This document shows positions 33,931 to 46,069 of a stretch of 64,000 bases of DNA, in pieces. This DNA comes from Dactylorhiza incarnata (lineage: Eukaryota > Streptophyta > Magnoliopsida > Asparagales > Orchidaceae). Where the stretch lies: contig JAWHQI010000121.1 of NCBI GenBank assembly GCA_033032865.1, forward strand, positions 7,068,001 to 7,132,000, in the 5' to 3' direction. The notes beneath the pieces were generated by a model. That model did no database searches, was not told the DNA's origin, and saw only the letters and a program-made list of their open reading frames with translations. The stretch's first letter is position 1, and every line of letters starts with the position of its first letter. A program made the translations under genes and the position numbers.

Positions 33931-36787
33931 TGATGCGCTATTTCGGCACTGCTAATTAGCAGGCACGAAATGCGATACGATGGCAGTGCACCGGATGCTC
34001 AAGTAATAAAATAGGGAGGAACTCCCCGAATATCGTTCTCAAAGGACCGCAAGTTGGGTAATACGATTCGCTCAAACCAGGAAATCAGTTAAAAGGATTA
34101 ATAAGTAACAAATGGGGGTTGTGACTTGGGTTCCTACGCTACTGCAGAATGAAGAGAGATGCGGGTCAAAAAGCACCGCTTCACAACGTGTGGGTGAGTG
34201 CAGCGGCCGCGATGCCGCGCTTCGGTAAGCGGGTGGAGTGGCCACAGTGCGGGGTTCGTGAGGGTCGTACTCACCTCTTCGCAAACATCACCACTAGCAA
34301 TCGCTAGGTGGCTTCACACACAAATGACCTAGGCTATCACAACAACAAAAGGGGCTATTCACGCCACCACATCAACATTGCACATGAACACAAGCAATAA
34401 TCCTTAAGATTAACTTAACAAGCATTCATACAACACATAAACAAAGTACAAGCATCAAGGGTTAGAGAGGATGTTGGAACCTTAGGTTTGATTTGAGTTA
34501 GGATCAAACATTTAAATTCTAAGTTTCCTTATCAAATCTATCGAATAAACTAAATCTCAAAATCTAATCAAGAAAACTTCAATTAAATATAATGTGATCG
34601 AATCGGAGAAAATAAAGTAACAAAAATATTTATTCTCTGATTTCGTCGAACGGAGCTCGACATTTGTCGAACGACGTTAGACGAATCTGTCATTTCTTTA
34701 ACCGCTCACCAGACAGTCAGTCCCAGCGGTCACCAAATCATTCTCTGAATGCCGCTCGACAAAAAGTGGAAGTGGTCGACAAAACCTCAGAAAGGCGCTC
34801 GACGAATGACAAAATATGAAGAGCTCGACAAAAACTTCAGAAAGGCGCTCGACAAATGTCGTTCAGCGTTTGACAAATATTATTTTATTTTGCTTTCTTT
34901 CTTAATGATATTAAACTTAGTCGTTGCAGATCAATAAATATTATAGCCGTTGCAGATCAGCTTAATGAAAAGAAACGGCAGGTTATCTTCTCGAAGAGTC
35001 AAATAAATGATAGAGACCTTAGCTTTTCTCTTCTTCCCAGGAGAAGAATTCAAAATAAGGGCAAGGGTCCTCAGATTATAATGAAGAAAATATAGAAGAA
35101 AGATATAGCAGGAGTACACACGACAGAAATATAGAGCAAATCTATTCCTTTCTTTGCTAATACTTTCCTGCAGATCATATATATCCTGAGACAACAATCA
35201 CAACTACTTGCTCAGGATCATCACTGCATAAAAGGAAAGAAGCTGTGTACAACCAAGAAGAGTTCTCCAGAACTGTCATCAATCTATACCAGACAGGGGG
35301 AGATCTTCAAATCAGATCCATTTTAACTTCACATCAGGATCTTCAAGAGTCTTCTTATACAGAGAAGAACATTATAATTTTCTGTTTTCATTTCTCCTTC
35401 CCACCTTGTACAGGGTTATAACTCCCTTCAAAAGTTAACTCCCGGTGATAGGGCACCTTAGCAAAAACCTACAGTTTGGTTAGAGCACCTTATCAAAAGC
35501 TCACCTGGTGTGTGGACACCTTATCAAAAATACCTGGTGAGAGGGCACCTTATCAACAACCTCCTAGTGGATTCCTACCAGTGGGTAGAAGAGTAGATGT
35601 ACCCAGTTGAGGGGATTTACTATAATTTCTTGTGTCATCTGGATTATTTTGTTTGCTTATGTTTTATGTTTTATTTATGCTGTGCACTCTTACGGTTTGT
35701 GAAAATTACTCATTCAGCAAACATATATAAATATACTTATTATATATTTTGAAACCAAAACCTAATCAAGATCTTTTAAAAAGACAAATAAGAACCAGAC
35801 CCTCCACTTTCAGAGGACCACAAAGAAGATGTCACCGCGTCTTGGGTTCTCGGACGGAATGAGAAGTTGTCGGGCTCTCTCCGGGCTCGTCCCTCAGATA
35901 GCGTGCCAAATCGAAGGAGGTTGTCACCGCTCCAACGATCTTTAGCGCTTTTATGGTCTCCTTGGCGAGGAATGCTTGAGCTAGTGGCGGAGGAAGCTTG
36001 CACACGCTCCCGGATGGAGGAATGATGAAGGAGATCACCAGAGATGGTCTCTTCTTGCCTCCTACAGTGGAAAGGGCGAAACTGGCGGGATTCCAGGCTT
36101 TTCCCGCGAGGGGGAACAAGGCTCTCCAATGGCAGCAACATTTCCTGCTTTAAATACTAAACAGGCAGAGTTTTGGTCACGCACGGTCGAACGCACGACC
36201 ATGCGTTGCCCGTGCATTAATAAATGATAAAAACTGGCATGAAGACGAAGCTGCGCCGCCCGTGCGATTTTCTCACGCACGGGAAAATCCACTCGTGCGT
36301 CAAAACGCACGAGTAAAGTCGGAAACGACTAAAACAAGAAAAAACAGGAGACCGTGCGATTTACTCACGCACGGGCGATTCCGCCCTAGCGTCAAAACGC
36401 ACGACTAAACTCAGAGCTCTTGTTTTCTGCCCAGATGAGAGCGCATGACCGCAACAGCCAGTGCGTCAAGGAAAAATGCACGACCGTGCGTTGCACACAT
36501 TCATGATTTCTGGGAGAAAACAAGATACAAGATAATCCAGTCACCTGCATACAAGATAAACTAGCTGGGAATACACCTCCAGCACCAGATAAACATAAAG
36601 AAAGGGAAGGGGAGCACCATGTGCTTACCCCCAATAACAAGGGGTGTAATTGCACACCGAAACGGGCCTAATAGTGCACCTAGCAAGGAATAGAAAATAT
36701 GAATGAAAACGTGCCTAAAGTGTGGTGCATAGACTAGATAATCGTCCCAAATGAGTCCATAAATATATAAATAAATGGGACTCATCA
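33931..36787 (-). repeat. 5' LTR of G, interrupted by solo LTR L
   Basis: Collinear with 28167-29677. L sits at 34472-35812 with TSD GAGGA on both sides (34467-34471 and 35813-35817). Confidence 0.92.
34472..35812 (+). mobile_element. L, solo LTR of a Sirevirus-like copia
   Basis: 1341 bp, TGTTGGAACC...CCACTTTCA, perfect TSD GAGGA. The architecture follows the copia C LTR: clustered GTCGAAC/CTCGAC motifs (34645-34870), then four repeats around CACCTTATCAAAA (35450-35560), then a CCTACCAGTGGGTAGAAG block also seen in copia C. No primer site, PPT or gene inside. Orientation is taken from these landmarks. Confidence 0.82.
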
Positions 36788-36792
36788 GGACC

Positions 36793-38874
36793 CCACGCCA
36801 TACTATACACACTAGCTAGGCATTATAAGGTGATAAATAGAAAAGAACAACAACTACACGAGAGTACATAAAGCGTAAGCGGAAGCATTTAATTAAAACA
36901 TCTTTTAGAACTGTCCACTATCCCAGGAATGAAATCATAGAGTTACGGCCTTAAGGCCTTACATTTACCAAATGTACTAAACTCAAAACATACATCGGCG
37001 TGCAGGCCGGCAATACATGAAAAGCAGAAAAGAGGCTGGCCTTCGAGGGCCAACTCAGCAAAAGGGCCACCGCCCGCTATTTCCCGCTAGGCTTACCTGC
37101 ACCTGCATAAGAACATTCCACCAAGCGGTGGCAAATAAAGCAACGGTCAGCACAGCTAACAAAATTATAACGACCCCACCCCTTTCTCGGGGTGGCGAAG
37201 CTTCTTCCCTGCAAGCAATTCATACTAGCAACATGTACTAATATAAGGAAAGTGCAAACTACACAAGGTGAGGTTTCAAGCACAATCAAACTTCTAGGTT
37301 GAGCATCAAAGAAAAGGGAACTTAGGTATGCACATGATGTTGGTTGGGTTCACCCGAAGGTTCCCCACAACCGCCTACGCAACCGCATGAGGCTAACATA
37401 ACATCAATTCATCAAACACTCCACTCTAAGCAACATAGTCTTAGGTGGGGAAAAAGAGCTTTTGGTCGGTCTAGGCAAGTCGCCTTCCACGACCTCTCCC
37501 ATGATCACACGGATTTACAAGAGGTAACATCCTCCTACCGATACGCATGGAAACGGGTTCAGTTCAGCTTTTCCCATGCTCTAATCGTCGCGATCTATTG
37601 CACGACGCGGGTACGGCTTCACCTCGGCCCGTAAGGGGTTTAGCACTTGCAAGTGCTACACAAAACATAAGTTATGCACCTAACCCGTTGACGAGGGCCT
37701 AGGATTTACAAATACTAAACGAAGGAGGTACAAGACACTCCACTTCAAATCGTGTGGTGAAGATTTGCATTCAACCACTCTCAAGCATGGGGCTTCCGTT
37801 AGGCTCTCCGAAAGACACCTAAAACTTAAGTCCCGTAACACAATAACAAATATCACGGAGTCATTCTCCAGCATGCATTCTAGGCTTAACCTAAATGCAA
37901 CGTTGCAATCCAAGCATCACCGATCCGGGATAACGACCACGAATAGGCTTCACACAAAATGCCTAAATCCGCACGACTACCGGATTTCCAAATGCAATAT
38001 GCCGGGGACGGACACAATCGACCCAGAGTTCCGAAGAACTAGAGGAAATCCTACACTTCACCCATTTGGTGAAAGGGATTCCTCATGCAAGCATAGAAAA
38101 AGGAATGAGAGGACAAAAACACGTCCTAAGACCAGGAGTAAGAATCGTTACCCTTGGAGCTTTCTTGTTCGCCATAGATCTGAGAATTCACTCAGATAGA
38201 AAGAACCACAAGGGGCTGCTCTTTCTAGATCTACAAACGGCTCGCGATTCGGAGCTCCGAAGCTTTGGCAATGGCAGAAAAAGCCTTCATCTCCTTCTTC
38301 GCTGCTCACGGTTTTCACGGCTTGGCGAGAGGATAGATCTAAGAATAATGAGGATGAAACTCTCTGGACAAGCCCTAAGAAACCCCAGACATAAATCCCA
38401 ACCCTTGGATTAAAGTCTTGGATCTGACGACCACAAATATAATGATATAAATCTGGCCCGTAACTCAAAAAAACCAATCCCGAACTGGACTGCGTTCGGC
38501 GAACGGGCAGTCGTTCGTCGAACGGGCTGCCGTTCATCGAACGGGTCCTGACTATCATTCGTCGAACGCAGCCATGCTGCAGTTCGTCGAACGCAGCCAG
38601 GCTGCAGTTCGTCGAACGCAGCCAGGCTGCAGTTCGTCGAACGCAGCCAGGCTGCCGTTCGTCGAACGCAGCCAGGCTGACATTGGTCGAACGCAGCCAG
38701 GCTTCCATTCGTCGAACACAGCCAGGCTTTCGTTCGCCGAATGCAGCCAAACTGTCGTTCGACGAACGCGCCTTGGCAGTTCGTCGAACGCGCCTTAGTA
38801 GTTTGTCGAAGGCGCCCAGGTCGTTCGACGAATTGCTACCAGCAGACCAATCTGCTTCGATTTGGGGTGTTACA
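36793..38874 (-). repeat. 5' LTR of gypsy B, main part
   Basis: Collinear with 5892-8129, ends GGGGTGTTACA. With 28117-28166 it totals about 2132 bp. The TSD CAAGC follows at 38875-38879. Confidence 0.92.
38556..38755. repeat. 25-bp tandem array in the gypsy B 5' LTR, 8 diverged copies
   Basis: Same unit as 7661-8010 but only 8 copies. The right-hand copies differ from each other (GTTCGCCGAAT, ATTGGTCGAAC). Confidence 0.92.
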
Positions 38875-38879
38875 CAAGC

Positions 38880-40461
38880 CTCTGCAATGTAACTCCCAAA
38901 TAATGTGGAGCCGTAAAGAGGATCATGGAATACACAGCTTCCCGTGCTTAAAGTGATACCCATCCCTAAGAGTAAAGGCCGAAATAGTCGTGGGAGAGCT
39001 GTCGTGGGCCGATAAATATGGCTCTTGAAAATCTGGGAAAGTGGCATATTCATCCTTAAGGCGCTCGAACCCTACAACGTGGACTTTCATGGTGGATAGC
39101 AATAGGGTGAGACGGCTAAGTGCATCGGCTACTCGATTATCGGAACCCTTAAGGTGCTTGAGATTAAATATGTATCCTTGCAAGAAAGCTACCCACTTAG
39201 CGTGATACGGGCTGTTTTTGTGCTGACTGTTTATGAATCGCAAGGCATCATGGTCGGAAAGGATCACAAACTCCTTGGAGAGTAGATAGTGCCTCTAATG
39301 ATGCAAACACCTAACAACAACATAAAACTCCCTATCTTAATTTGAATAATTCAACTTGGTGCCCGCTAACTTCTCACTAAAGTAACGGACTGGGTGACCT
39401 TCTTGACTCAAGATGCCTCCTATTCCCACCCCAGATGCATCACAGGTAAGCTCAAAGACTTTGGTGAAGTCAGGTAGACGTAACGCCGGTGCCTCGGTCA
39501 TAAGCTTCTTAATATGTTGGAAGGCAAAGGTGGCAGACTTCGTCCATGTGAACTCACCCTTCTTCATGCAATCACTAATGGATGCCATAATGCTACTAAA
39601 GTCTCGTATGAAATGGTGATAGAAAGTAGCTAATCCATGGAAACTACGCACCCCTCGTAGGCTAGTTGGTTTGGGCCAGTCCCTTATCAATTAAACCTTT
39701 CTGGGGTCAACTCGTATACCCTCAGACCCAACTATATAAACCAAGAACTCTACCTCAGGGACATAGAAAGTACACTTCTTAAAGTTTAGAAATAATGTTT
39801 CCTTCCTCGAGGTGGAAAGAATCACTCTCATGTGGGAGATGTGCTCGACAGTGGTGGTGCTATAGAATAAGATGTCATCGAAATAAAGTACCACAAACTT
39901 CCCCATGTATGGCTAGAAGACATGAGTCATCATCCGGGAGAAGGTGTTGGGGGCATTGGATAACCCAAAGGGCATCGCAAGCTACTCATATAACCCATCC
40001 TTAGACTTAAACGCAGTCTTCCACTCATCTCCCTCGTGGATCCTAATTTGGTGAAAGCCACTCTATAAATCTAACTTCGAAAAGATAGAGGCACCAGATA
40101 AGACATCTAAGAGGTCATCTAATCGTGGGATAGGAAACCAATCCTTCTTCGGGGAAAGCAGGGCTGGAACAATTCATGGACTCATACTAGTCCTAATGAA
40201 CCCCTTCGTCAACAAGTCCTCAATCTAGATTTGTAACTCCTAATGGGCAGCGGGATGATGTCTATAATGGGGCTGGTTGGGTAGGGATGAACCAGGGATA
40301 AGGTCTATCACATGTTGTATATCCCTAAGCGGTGGTAACGTCGAGGGTAGCTCATACAGGTAAACGTCCTTATATTCTTCCAACAACACCCGTAGCTCTC
40401 TAGGTAAGTCATCCAACGCTCCTGAATCAGTCTTTGCACTCATAAGACCTAGTGCGTACAT
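38880..40461 (-). pseudogene. Gypsy A reverse transcriptase, RNase H and integrase start
   Basis: Minus-strand order: the protease-RT linker (ELPSTLPPLRDIQHVIDLIPG), a degraded RT N-terminus (40240-39950, stops), the catalytic FDD in VVLYFDDILFYS (39906 frame), the thumb and tether ([18 protein letters not shown], 39690 frame), RNase H ([44 protein letters not shown]). After a TGA near 38937 the integrase zinc region begins and is cut by gypsy B. At least four stops or shifts. It resembles CRM/Reina-type chromoviruses; the clade is uncertain. Confidence 0.82.
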
Positions 40462-42104
40462 TATCCCATAAAGAACGGATCCTTCACAAACTCCTTCCTA
40501 TCAACTAGACTCAACGCCCTCCTCTCCACTGGGATAGTGGTGTCCTTAGCCATAACTACCGGCTCCTTCGGGAGGGTCGGCCTCTTAGTGATGGTTTGGC
40601 GGTTGAACTTAAATTCATAAGTGTTAGCCCTACCAAAATGCATCACATTGCGGTCATAGAGCCAAGGGCGGCCTAATAACACGTGACAAGCGTATATTGG
40701 TAGGACATCACACCAAACCTCATCAGTATAGGATTTGAATGAGAGGGGGACGAGGCATCGCTTGGTGACCGGGATGGTGATCTTACTGATCCAAGCTACC
40801 TTATATGGGGCCGGGTGTGGTTCCGTGGTCAAGTTCATATGTGTGACGGCGCTCTCAGAAATGACATTTACACAACTACCACTATCAATAATCAACTTGC
40901 AGAGTTTCTCACCACTCTTAAAAATCAGAGAAAATATGCTCGTCCTTTTCCAATCACCTAACGGAAGAGGAGTGGTCAAGATACAACGCATCACCATAAG
41001 GTGGTGATCGTCCTCTAAATCACTTGGGACCCCTTCTGGGTCGCTCTCCTCTGTAGCCTCATATACGTTATCAGAGAGGTCAGTAGTCGATTCTAAAAGG
41101 GCTACGGCTTTAGTCTTCGTTGGGCATTCAAAGGCATAGTGACCTTGAATGCCGCAAGAGTAACATGTAGCATTGGACTTGCTAACCTTCCCTATGGGGC
41201 TACGCTCACTCATGGGATTCCTAGCGTTCATAGCAGTGATCACTACAGACTTTGACTCGGTGAACCTAAACTTCCCCTTATCCAGATATGTGGAGGAAGA
41301 CACTCCAACGGTGGACTTATTCTTCATGTGGGAATAACGGGAGTGGGCCTTCGAGGCTAGATGTTTTTCACTGTCAAGGGCGGCATTGAAAGTCGTGTTC
41401 AGGTCCATATGACCATAGCACATGAGCTTCCTCTGAATATCGGGTTGAAGCCCCTTACAAAATCAAGATAAGGTGACCTCAGGAATCTCCCTAAGATCAC
41501 AATGCACCATACGGTACTTCAGCTCTCCCATATATTCAGCTACCGAATTTGAGCCCTATCGCAGGCTGGCAAGCTCATTGAACATCTGTGTTCAGTGGTA
41601 CGCAGGGAGGTACTGATCGGATAGCAAATTCTTCATCACTAGCCAACCTATACGTGGGACTCCATGCCCGGCTCCTAATATCCGCTCCTCATTCAGCCAA
41701 AAAGTCTTCACACGACTCGTTAACTTCTTCCTGGCAACTTGGACCTTTTCGGGGTCCATAAGGTTGTGCCATTCGTAGTAGCATTCCATGTCCACTACCC
41801 AATTAAGGAAGATCTGGAGATCTCCCAATCCATCATAAGTGGGGGCATTAATCTTTATGGCCCTAGTGATATCGAACCCACGCTTGGGGCGGTGTTCTTG
41901 AGGGGGCACTCGGGGAGAGTCCCCAACAGAATCCGAATCATGGAACTGTTGGTGCCGGTTGGGCAGCCCAACATTAACGGGTGGTGGTGGCGGTCCTCCT
42001 TAATTCAGCAGGATTTGTGCTAACATAGTCCTAAGCTCAGTCATATAATTGCGTAGCCCCTCTATGGCCTCAGCGTTGGGATCCCCTTGCTCATTCGCAG
42101 CCAT
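40461..42104 (-). pseudogene. Gypsy A gag and protease
   Basis: Start ATG at 42104 (MAANEQGDPNAEAIEGL). A TAA near 42000 stops it. Gag core in 41909-41592 (INAPTYDGLGDLQIFLNWV; SRVKTFWLNEE). After a break near 41440-41590 comes the zinc knuckle CYSCGIQGHYAFEC (near 41160) and the protease LIIDSGSCVNVISE with YACHVLLGRPWLYDRNV. The last frame (41423-40461, 320 codons) is open throughout. Gag is dead because of the early stop. Confidence 0.8.
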
Positions 42105-42396
42105 CCTAGACGATGAAGGTGCAGTGTACTTCGTTCCTAGTCTAGTGCGCATGCAGGGTTGGACAAAAATAATGAGTGAATTTTTGTAATGTCGAATACA
42201 ACTTATAATTTTGGCAGAAAATTATTTTCGGGATGTGACTAACAGGGAGAACCTCCAGAATTGTTTTTTCATTTTTTTGACGAAAATTTTAGATTTTAGC
42301 CCGCTATTCGCAGACCACCGAAATTTATTTTTTCTAGCTTAATTTTCACCACAAAAATGAGAGGTTGTATCAATTGAGAAATTTACACGACCTGCA

Positions 42397-42405
42397 CTGA
42401 TACCA
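42397..42405 (-). other. Primer binding site, iMet type (gypsy A)
   Basis: The minus strand reads TGGTATCAG, three bases from the LTR end. The leader 42105-42396 holds no visible gene. Confidence 0.75.
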
Positions 42406-42408
42406 AAT

Positions 42409-43462
42409 TGATGCAGTGTACGCCACTATGCAGATCTACGCTTGGAAACTCAAACTCGCCTAGCAATGCACCCTTGATCGACCGCACCTACACAAGCATC
42501 TATCGCTCACAAATACGTGACCACCTCGCACACAAATACCAATCTATTTGGAGGAACGTCGACTCTAAAACAACGATCAAAAAATGAGTCAACTTATTCC
42601 CAAAAGTAAAGCAAAGGTTGCCAATCCTTTTTGAGGGCAAGATCAAGGCTATATGCCAAGATCCGCTCAAGCAAATAGGACCTACCCAATAAGGATTTAA
42701 AAAGGTCGTTAATGATGAAATCAATTCATAAATTGCAAGCAAAGTATTTTCAAAATCACAGAAACAGCGGTTGCTCAACCTCCACAAATACTAAAGCATG
42801 AATCACAAAGATGAGGGAGGAGATGTTACCCAACCCAGAGTCAACAAACACACAAGATAAGGTGGGAGAATCACTCTCTCCACGGATCCACCGGCATCTC
42901 ACTGAATGGGGCTGCAACCTTCTTCCTTGGCGTCACACCGAAAGAATCCACACTGGCGTCACACCGAAAAGAAACGAAGGAAGCAAGGGGCGGCTTTACA
43001 CCACCTGGGCAGCGGCAAAGGGGGCTCCCTCTTGGCCGAAACTTTCAATGGGGGCTAGAGTTGGTTGTTTTTTTCTTCTTTTCATTTCTCATAAAAAAGG
43101 CTCCTTATATAGGAGTTACAAACACACATCTATCCGTCCAAGAGGAAGATGAAATCTCATCCATCTGGGTGGTTAAATATACACCAAATTGTTTTTAAAT
43201 GTAGGAAATAAATAGAAAAGGTCCTCATGTGAATATAAAATTATTAACCAAGCATGGAATAATTTTATGTTTTCAAATGTAAAATAAAAATAACTAAGAG
43301 CATGATTTTTAATTAAATTAGTCTTCAAAGGACTTAGCATACCACAGATGGAGGTTGTAACGTTGACTTCCGTTAGCATCATCATGGCACCTAAAATCTT
43401 TATGCAGTAGCGTCTCGGCGACCGGATCATCATTAAGTAGTGGTGGAGAGGCCGCGACATCA
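42409..43462 (-). repeat. 5' LTR of gypsy A
   Basis: 1054 bp, minus strand TGATGTCGCGG...CACTGCATCA. On the minus strand a TATATAAG box lies at 43111-43104. Unlike the other families I see no dyad array upstream of it. A sequence resembling its terminal half is at 63222-64000. Confidence 0.8.
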
Positions 43463-43627
43463 TATTAGATATCTAAAAATTCATTTTACTGCTTTTAAAT
43501 GGATTCTTTTGGATTTGCTTGAAATCTAGCGCATAAACATACGACAAATATAATATCGGGTCTAGAAGCACTAAGGTACAATTAGGATCTAATCATTCCT
43601 CTATATAAAGTTTGGTCAATTGAAATT
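43463..43627 (-). pseudogene. Copia D pol fragment (end of RT to start of RNase H)
   Basis: The minus strand reads the copia block YRGMIRS, stop, LYLSASRPDIIF, CARFQANPKESHLKAVK, stop, IFRYL. It continues the frame found at 52283-52386 across solo LTR S, and stops at the gypsy A LTR. The rest of copia D is outside the window to the left. Confidence 0.8.
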
Positions 43628-43869
43628 CTGGTTGTACAACCTGGTGTTCGCCTTGCTCTTCGCAAGAGCTTCATAAGAGACTTCTGGGCGAGATCTCGGC
43701 AGGACACGTCAGGGCGAGCTCGCCAAGTTAGTTTATCTCGCAGTGGTGAGTAGGGCCCCTGTGTAGGGGGTTCACGAGGAATATAAGAGGGGAAGCTCTC
43801 GCAGACTGTCTCTCCAGGGGGGGAGGTTGGCGTTCCACAAAATTCTTAGCTCAGCCAATCCAATAGGAT

Positions 43870-43999
43870 AATTCTGCAATCGACTATAGCAAGATAATTC
43901 TGCGTTCGACGATATCACCGTAATTCTGCACTCGATGATATCACCGTAATTCTGCGTTCGACGATGTCTCCTTAATTATGCATTCGACGATCTCGCCGT
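43870..43999. repeat. 26-bp tandem repeats in S, about five copies
   Basis: Units start near 43870, 43896, 43922, 43948 and 43974 (ATTCTGCGTTCGACGATATC type). They hold TTCGACGA motifs like those in unrelated LTRs of this window. Confidence 0.85.
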
Positions 44000-44714
44000 C
44001 CCAGCGTTTGACGATCTCGTCGTCTCAGCGGTTGGAGATCTCGCCGTCTCAGCGGTCGGCGACCTTCCCAACTCTGCGCTCGGCAAATAAGCAACATTTC
44101 TTCCGTTCGACGAACGTAATTTCTCAGCTCGATGAAGTAATTTCTTGGCTCGACGAACTCAACCCAAGATCTCGGCAGGACGAGCCGGATGAAGCCCACC
44201 GAGCCAGCTCGATCTCGCAGAAGCAATTAGGATCCTCGCATAAGGGTTTGCGAGGAGGGAGAAGAGGGGAGTTCTCGCAAACCCCTCTCCCAGGGGTCTA
44301 GGAACTGGAATTACTCTTCTGCCCTGGTGGTCTGTCAATAGCCCCTCAGAACAGCGGAGTTTGGCTGTTCGCAGACCAAATTGGGGTGCATATAGCAAAA
44401 TCAAGAGGAGGAATCCCGCTATCAGCAGACCAATTCAGGAAAACTATTAATAAGACCCAAAGGGAACCTTTGGAGAGGACTTCTCTTTAGCTTCTCTCTC
44501 CTCAGGTCATCCTTGGTTAGCATTCTCAGAGCTATCCAGGTTGCCCGGGCCTCAGCTTTGGCTTTGGAGGGGAAGCGCTCAAAAGATCTTTCGGGTGTGT
44601 GGTGGGTCCTCCCTGCTGAGTCTAAGGGTCATGTTGGGAAAATGATTTCTCTTAATCCCTAGAAATGAGTTGAATATGAATTCTAAAGAAAGAAAATCAA
44701 GGTTAAGTAAATAT

Positions 44715-45234
44715 GCGTCGAATAGTATTCGACGCAACGTCGAAATGATGTCGACGTTTCTTTCAGAATGAGTCGAAGTAACTCTAAGAAGAATTCGACG
44801 TATCCTTTGTCGACGTAGCTCTGACTTCTAGTCGACGCTTCTAGAAAAATCGACGTACCCTAGTCGACGCACCTTCCTTATTCTCCTCTCGACGTCTAGC
44901 CAGGATAAATTCGACGCTTACGTCGAATAGTAATCGACGCACGTCGACTTATATATCAGAATTCAAAAATCGCCAGATCTCTTTCCTTCTTTAATAGATC
45001 TGATTTATATGGAATCAATTTATTCTTTATAGCCGTTCTGAATCATTCTTTACCTCTATTAGATTCTTGGCTAATTTGATTAAATCTGTAATGGACATTA
45101 TATGAAATCAGAATGAATTCTTTCCTTCAATTGATATAATTATTATGGAAATATTTCTATCTTTCTATTATTCTGACTGCTAATTGATTATCCTCCTATG
45201 AGTATTATTTGAATGAACAGAGCTATATATATAT
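44715..45234 (+). promoter_or_regulatory. C LTR U3: GCGTCGA-N7-TCGACGC dyads plus TATA box
   Basis: The 21-base dyad is perfect at 44715-44735 and near perfect at 44920-44940 (ACGTCGA first arm), with more single arms between. The TATA region is at 45225-45234. Same plan in 50841-52163 and in copia-II. Confidence 0.65.
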
Positions 45235-45559
45235 GAAGGAGGTCGGCAGAGAAAAATACAGAAGTGATCCACCAATCTTACATTTGAAAAAGAGAGGAAA
45301 AGCTCCTAAGTGAAAAGAGAAAATTGAGAAATAGTCCTGCAGCAAACATCAAGCATTCTTCTTCTCCTGCTTTTGAAGCCCCATTGCTGCAAAAATCCTA
45401 AAAAGGCTTACAATCTCCTTCTCACTATAAAAGAGAGATTTAATTAACTACTTCTTGTGCTTCCAATCTTCTTGCTAGGAAAAAGATTCTTTCTTGTCTT
45501 TATATTATTTCTTTTTCTTCTTCTCATTCTTCTCTTATAACATTGTAAAAGAGTTTTTA

Positions 45560-45688
45560 GAATCTCTCTTCAAAAAATTCAGTTGTACTGGTTCTAAGAG
45601 TCTCCTTTTCAAAAGACTCAGTTGGTTCTAAGAGTCTCCTTAACAAAAGACTCAGGGTGGTTCTAAGAGTCTCCTTATCAAAAGACTC
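45560..45688 (+). repeat. Mini-hairpin array in the C LTR
   Basis: Three copies of GAGTCT, ten-base loop CCTT(T/A)(T/A)CAAA, AGACTC at 45598-45619, 45632-45653 and 45667-45688, preceded by a weaker GAAT...ATTC copy. Period about 34. They lie downstream of the TATA box, hence in the transcript. Confidence 0.7.
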
Positions 45689-45976
45689 AGTGCAAGTTAG
45701 TGAATTCCTACCAAGGGGGTAGAAGAGTGGAGTACCCAAAGTTCGGGGAACCACTATATTTCTTTGTGTTGTACTGTGAATTTTCTTCTTGCATTTATTT
45801 TCTTTACTTGTCTAATTCTTGTTGGTGTGTGGGAAGTGTAAATCTGTGATCATTACACACACATATATATATATATATATAATTATTAACTTTGCACAAA
45901 AATATTTTTAAATCTCTATTCACCCCCCCCCCCCCCCTCTAGAGAATTCTAGTGAGGTTACTTGTGCACTTTCAAT

Positions 45977-45988
45977 TGGTATCAGAGC
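45977..45988 (+). other. Primer binding site, tRNA-iMet type (C)
   Basis: TGGTATCAGAGC two bases after the LTR. Canonical for copia elements. Confidence 0.93.
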
Positions 45989-46069
45989 GAGGTTGATCTA
46001 AAAAGGATAACTCCTTGATCAAAAAGATCCTACCTCATATATATATTTTTCTACAAAACTATTTTTCAC

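Larger units (their letters stand above)
28167..36787 (-). mobile_element. G, Athila-like element with intact gag-protease and no polymerase
   Basis: TSD GGGCC (28162-28166) versus GGACC (36788-36792), one mismatch. LTRs 28167-29677 and 33931-36787 are each 1511 bp once solo LTR L is removed. tRNA-Asp primer site 33907-33924; PPT 29678-29690. The internal region codes only the 768-codon gag-protease. RT, RNase H and integrase are absent. Confidence 0.9.
5847..38874 (-). mobile_element. Gypsy B, Tekay/Del-like chromovirus, complete but with two nested insertions
   Basis: TSD CAAGC is at 5842-5846 and 38875-38879. The LTR ends form a perfect 9-bp inverted repeat, TGTAACACC...GGTGTTACA. Minus-strand order: 5' LTR (38874-36793 plus 28166-28117, split by element G), iMet-type primer site, gag (27891-27461 and 12441-11640, split by element T), protease, RT-RNase H, integrase, PPT, 3' LTR (8129-5847). 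Without insertions it would be about 9.2 kb. Every domain carries stops or shifts, so it is not autonomous now. Confidence 0.92.
4900..43462 (-). mobile_element. Gypsy A, chromovirus-like Ty3/gypsy element, doubly interrupted
   Basis: Parts in minus-strand order: 5' LTR 43462-42409, iMet-type primer site, gag and protease (42104-40461), RT-RNase H-integrase start (about 40461-38880), then integrase continued at 5841-4900. Gypsy B separates the last two parts and copia-II cuts the left end. Reading across the gypsy B TSD (CAAGC) restores a continuous integrase zinc-finger region. The element sits in the RNase H region of copia D; TATTA (43463-43467) is the presumed TSD. Its 3' LTR is outside the window. 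Confidence 0.85.
44632..45974 (+). repeat. 5' LTR of C
   Basis: TGTTGGGAAAATG...GTGCACTTTCA. Contains the dyad array (44715-44940), TATATATATA (about 45225-45234), mini-hairpins (45560-45688), a C15 tract (45923-45937) and CTCTAG. Confidence 0.93.

Noticed and set aside
38148..39053. 301-codon minus-strand frame
   Set aside because: It runs from gypsy A pol across the TSD into the gypsy B LTR; an accidental fusion, not a gene.
45977..45988. tRNA gene match
   Set aside because: Only the 3' terminal 12 bases of initiator tRNA are matched; this is a primer binding site. The same applies to 25619-25636 and 33907-33924.
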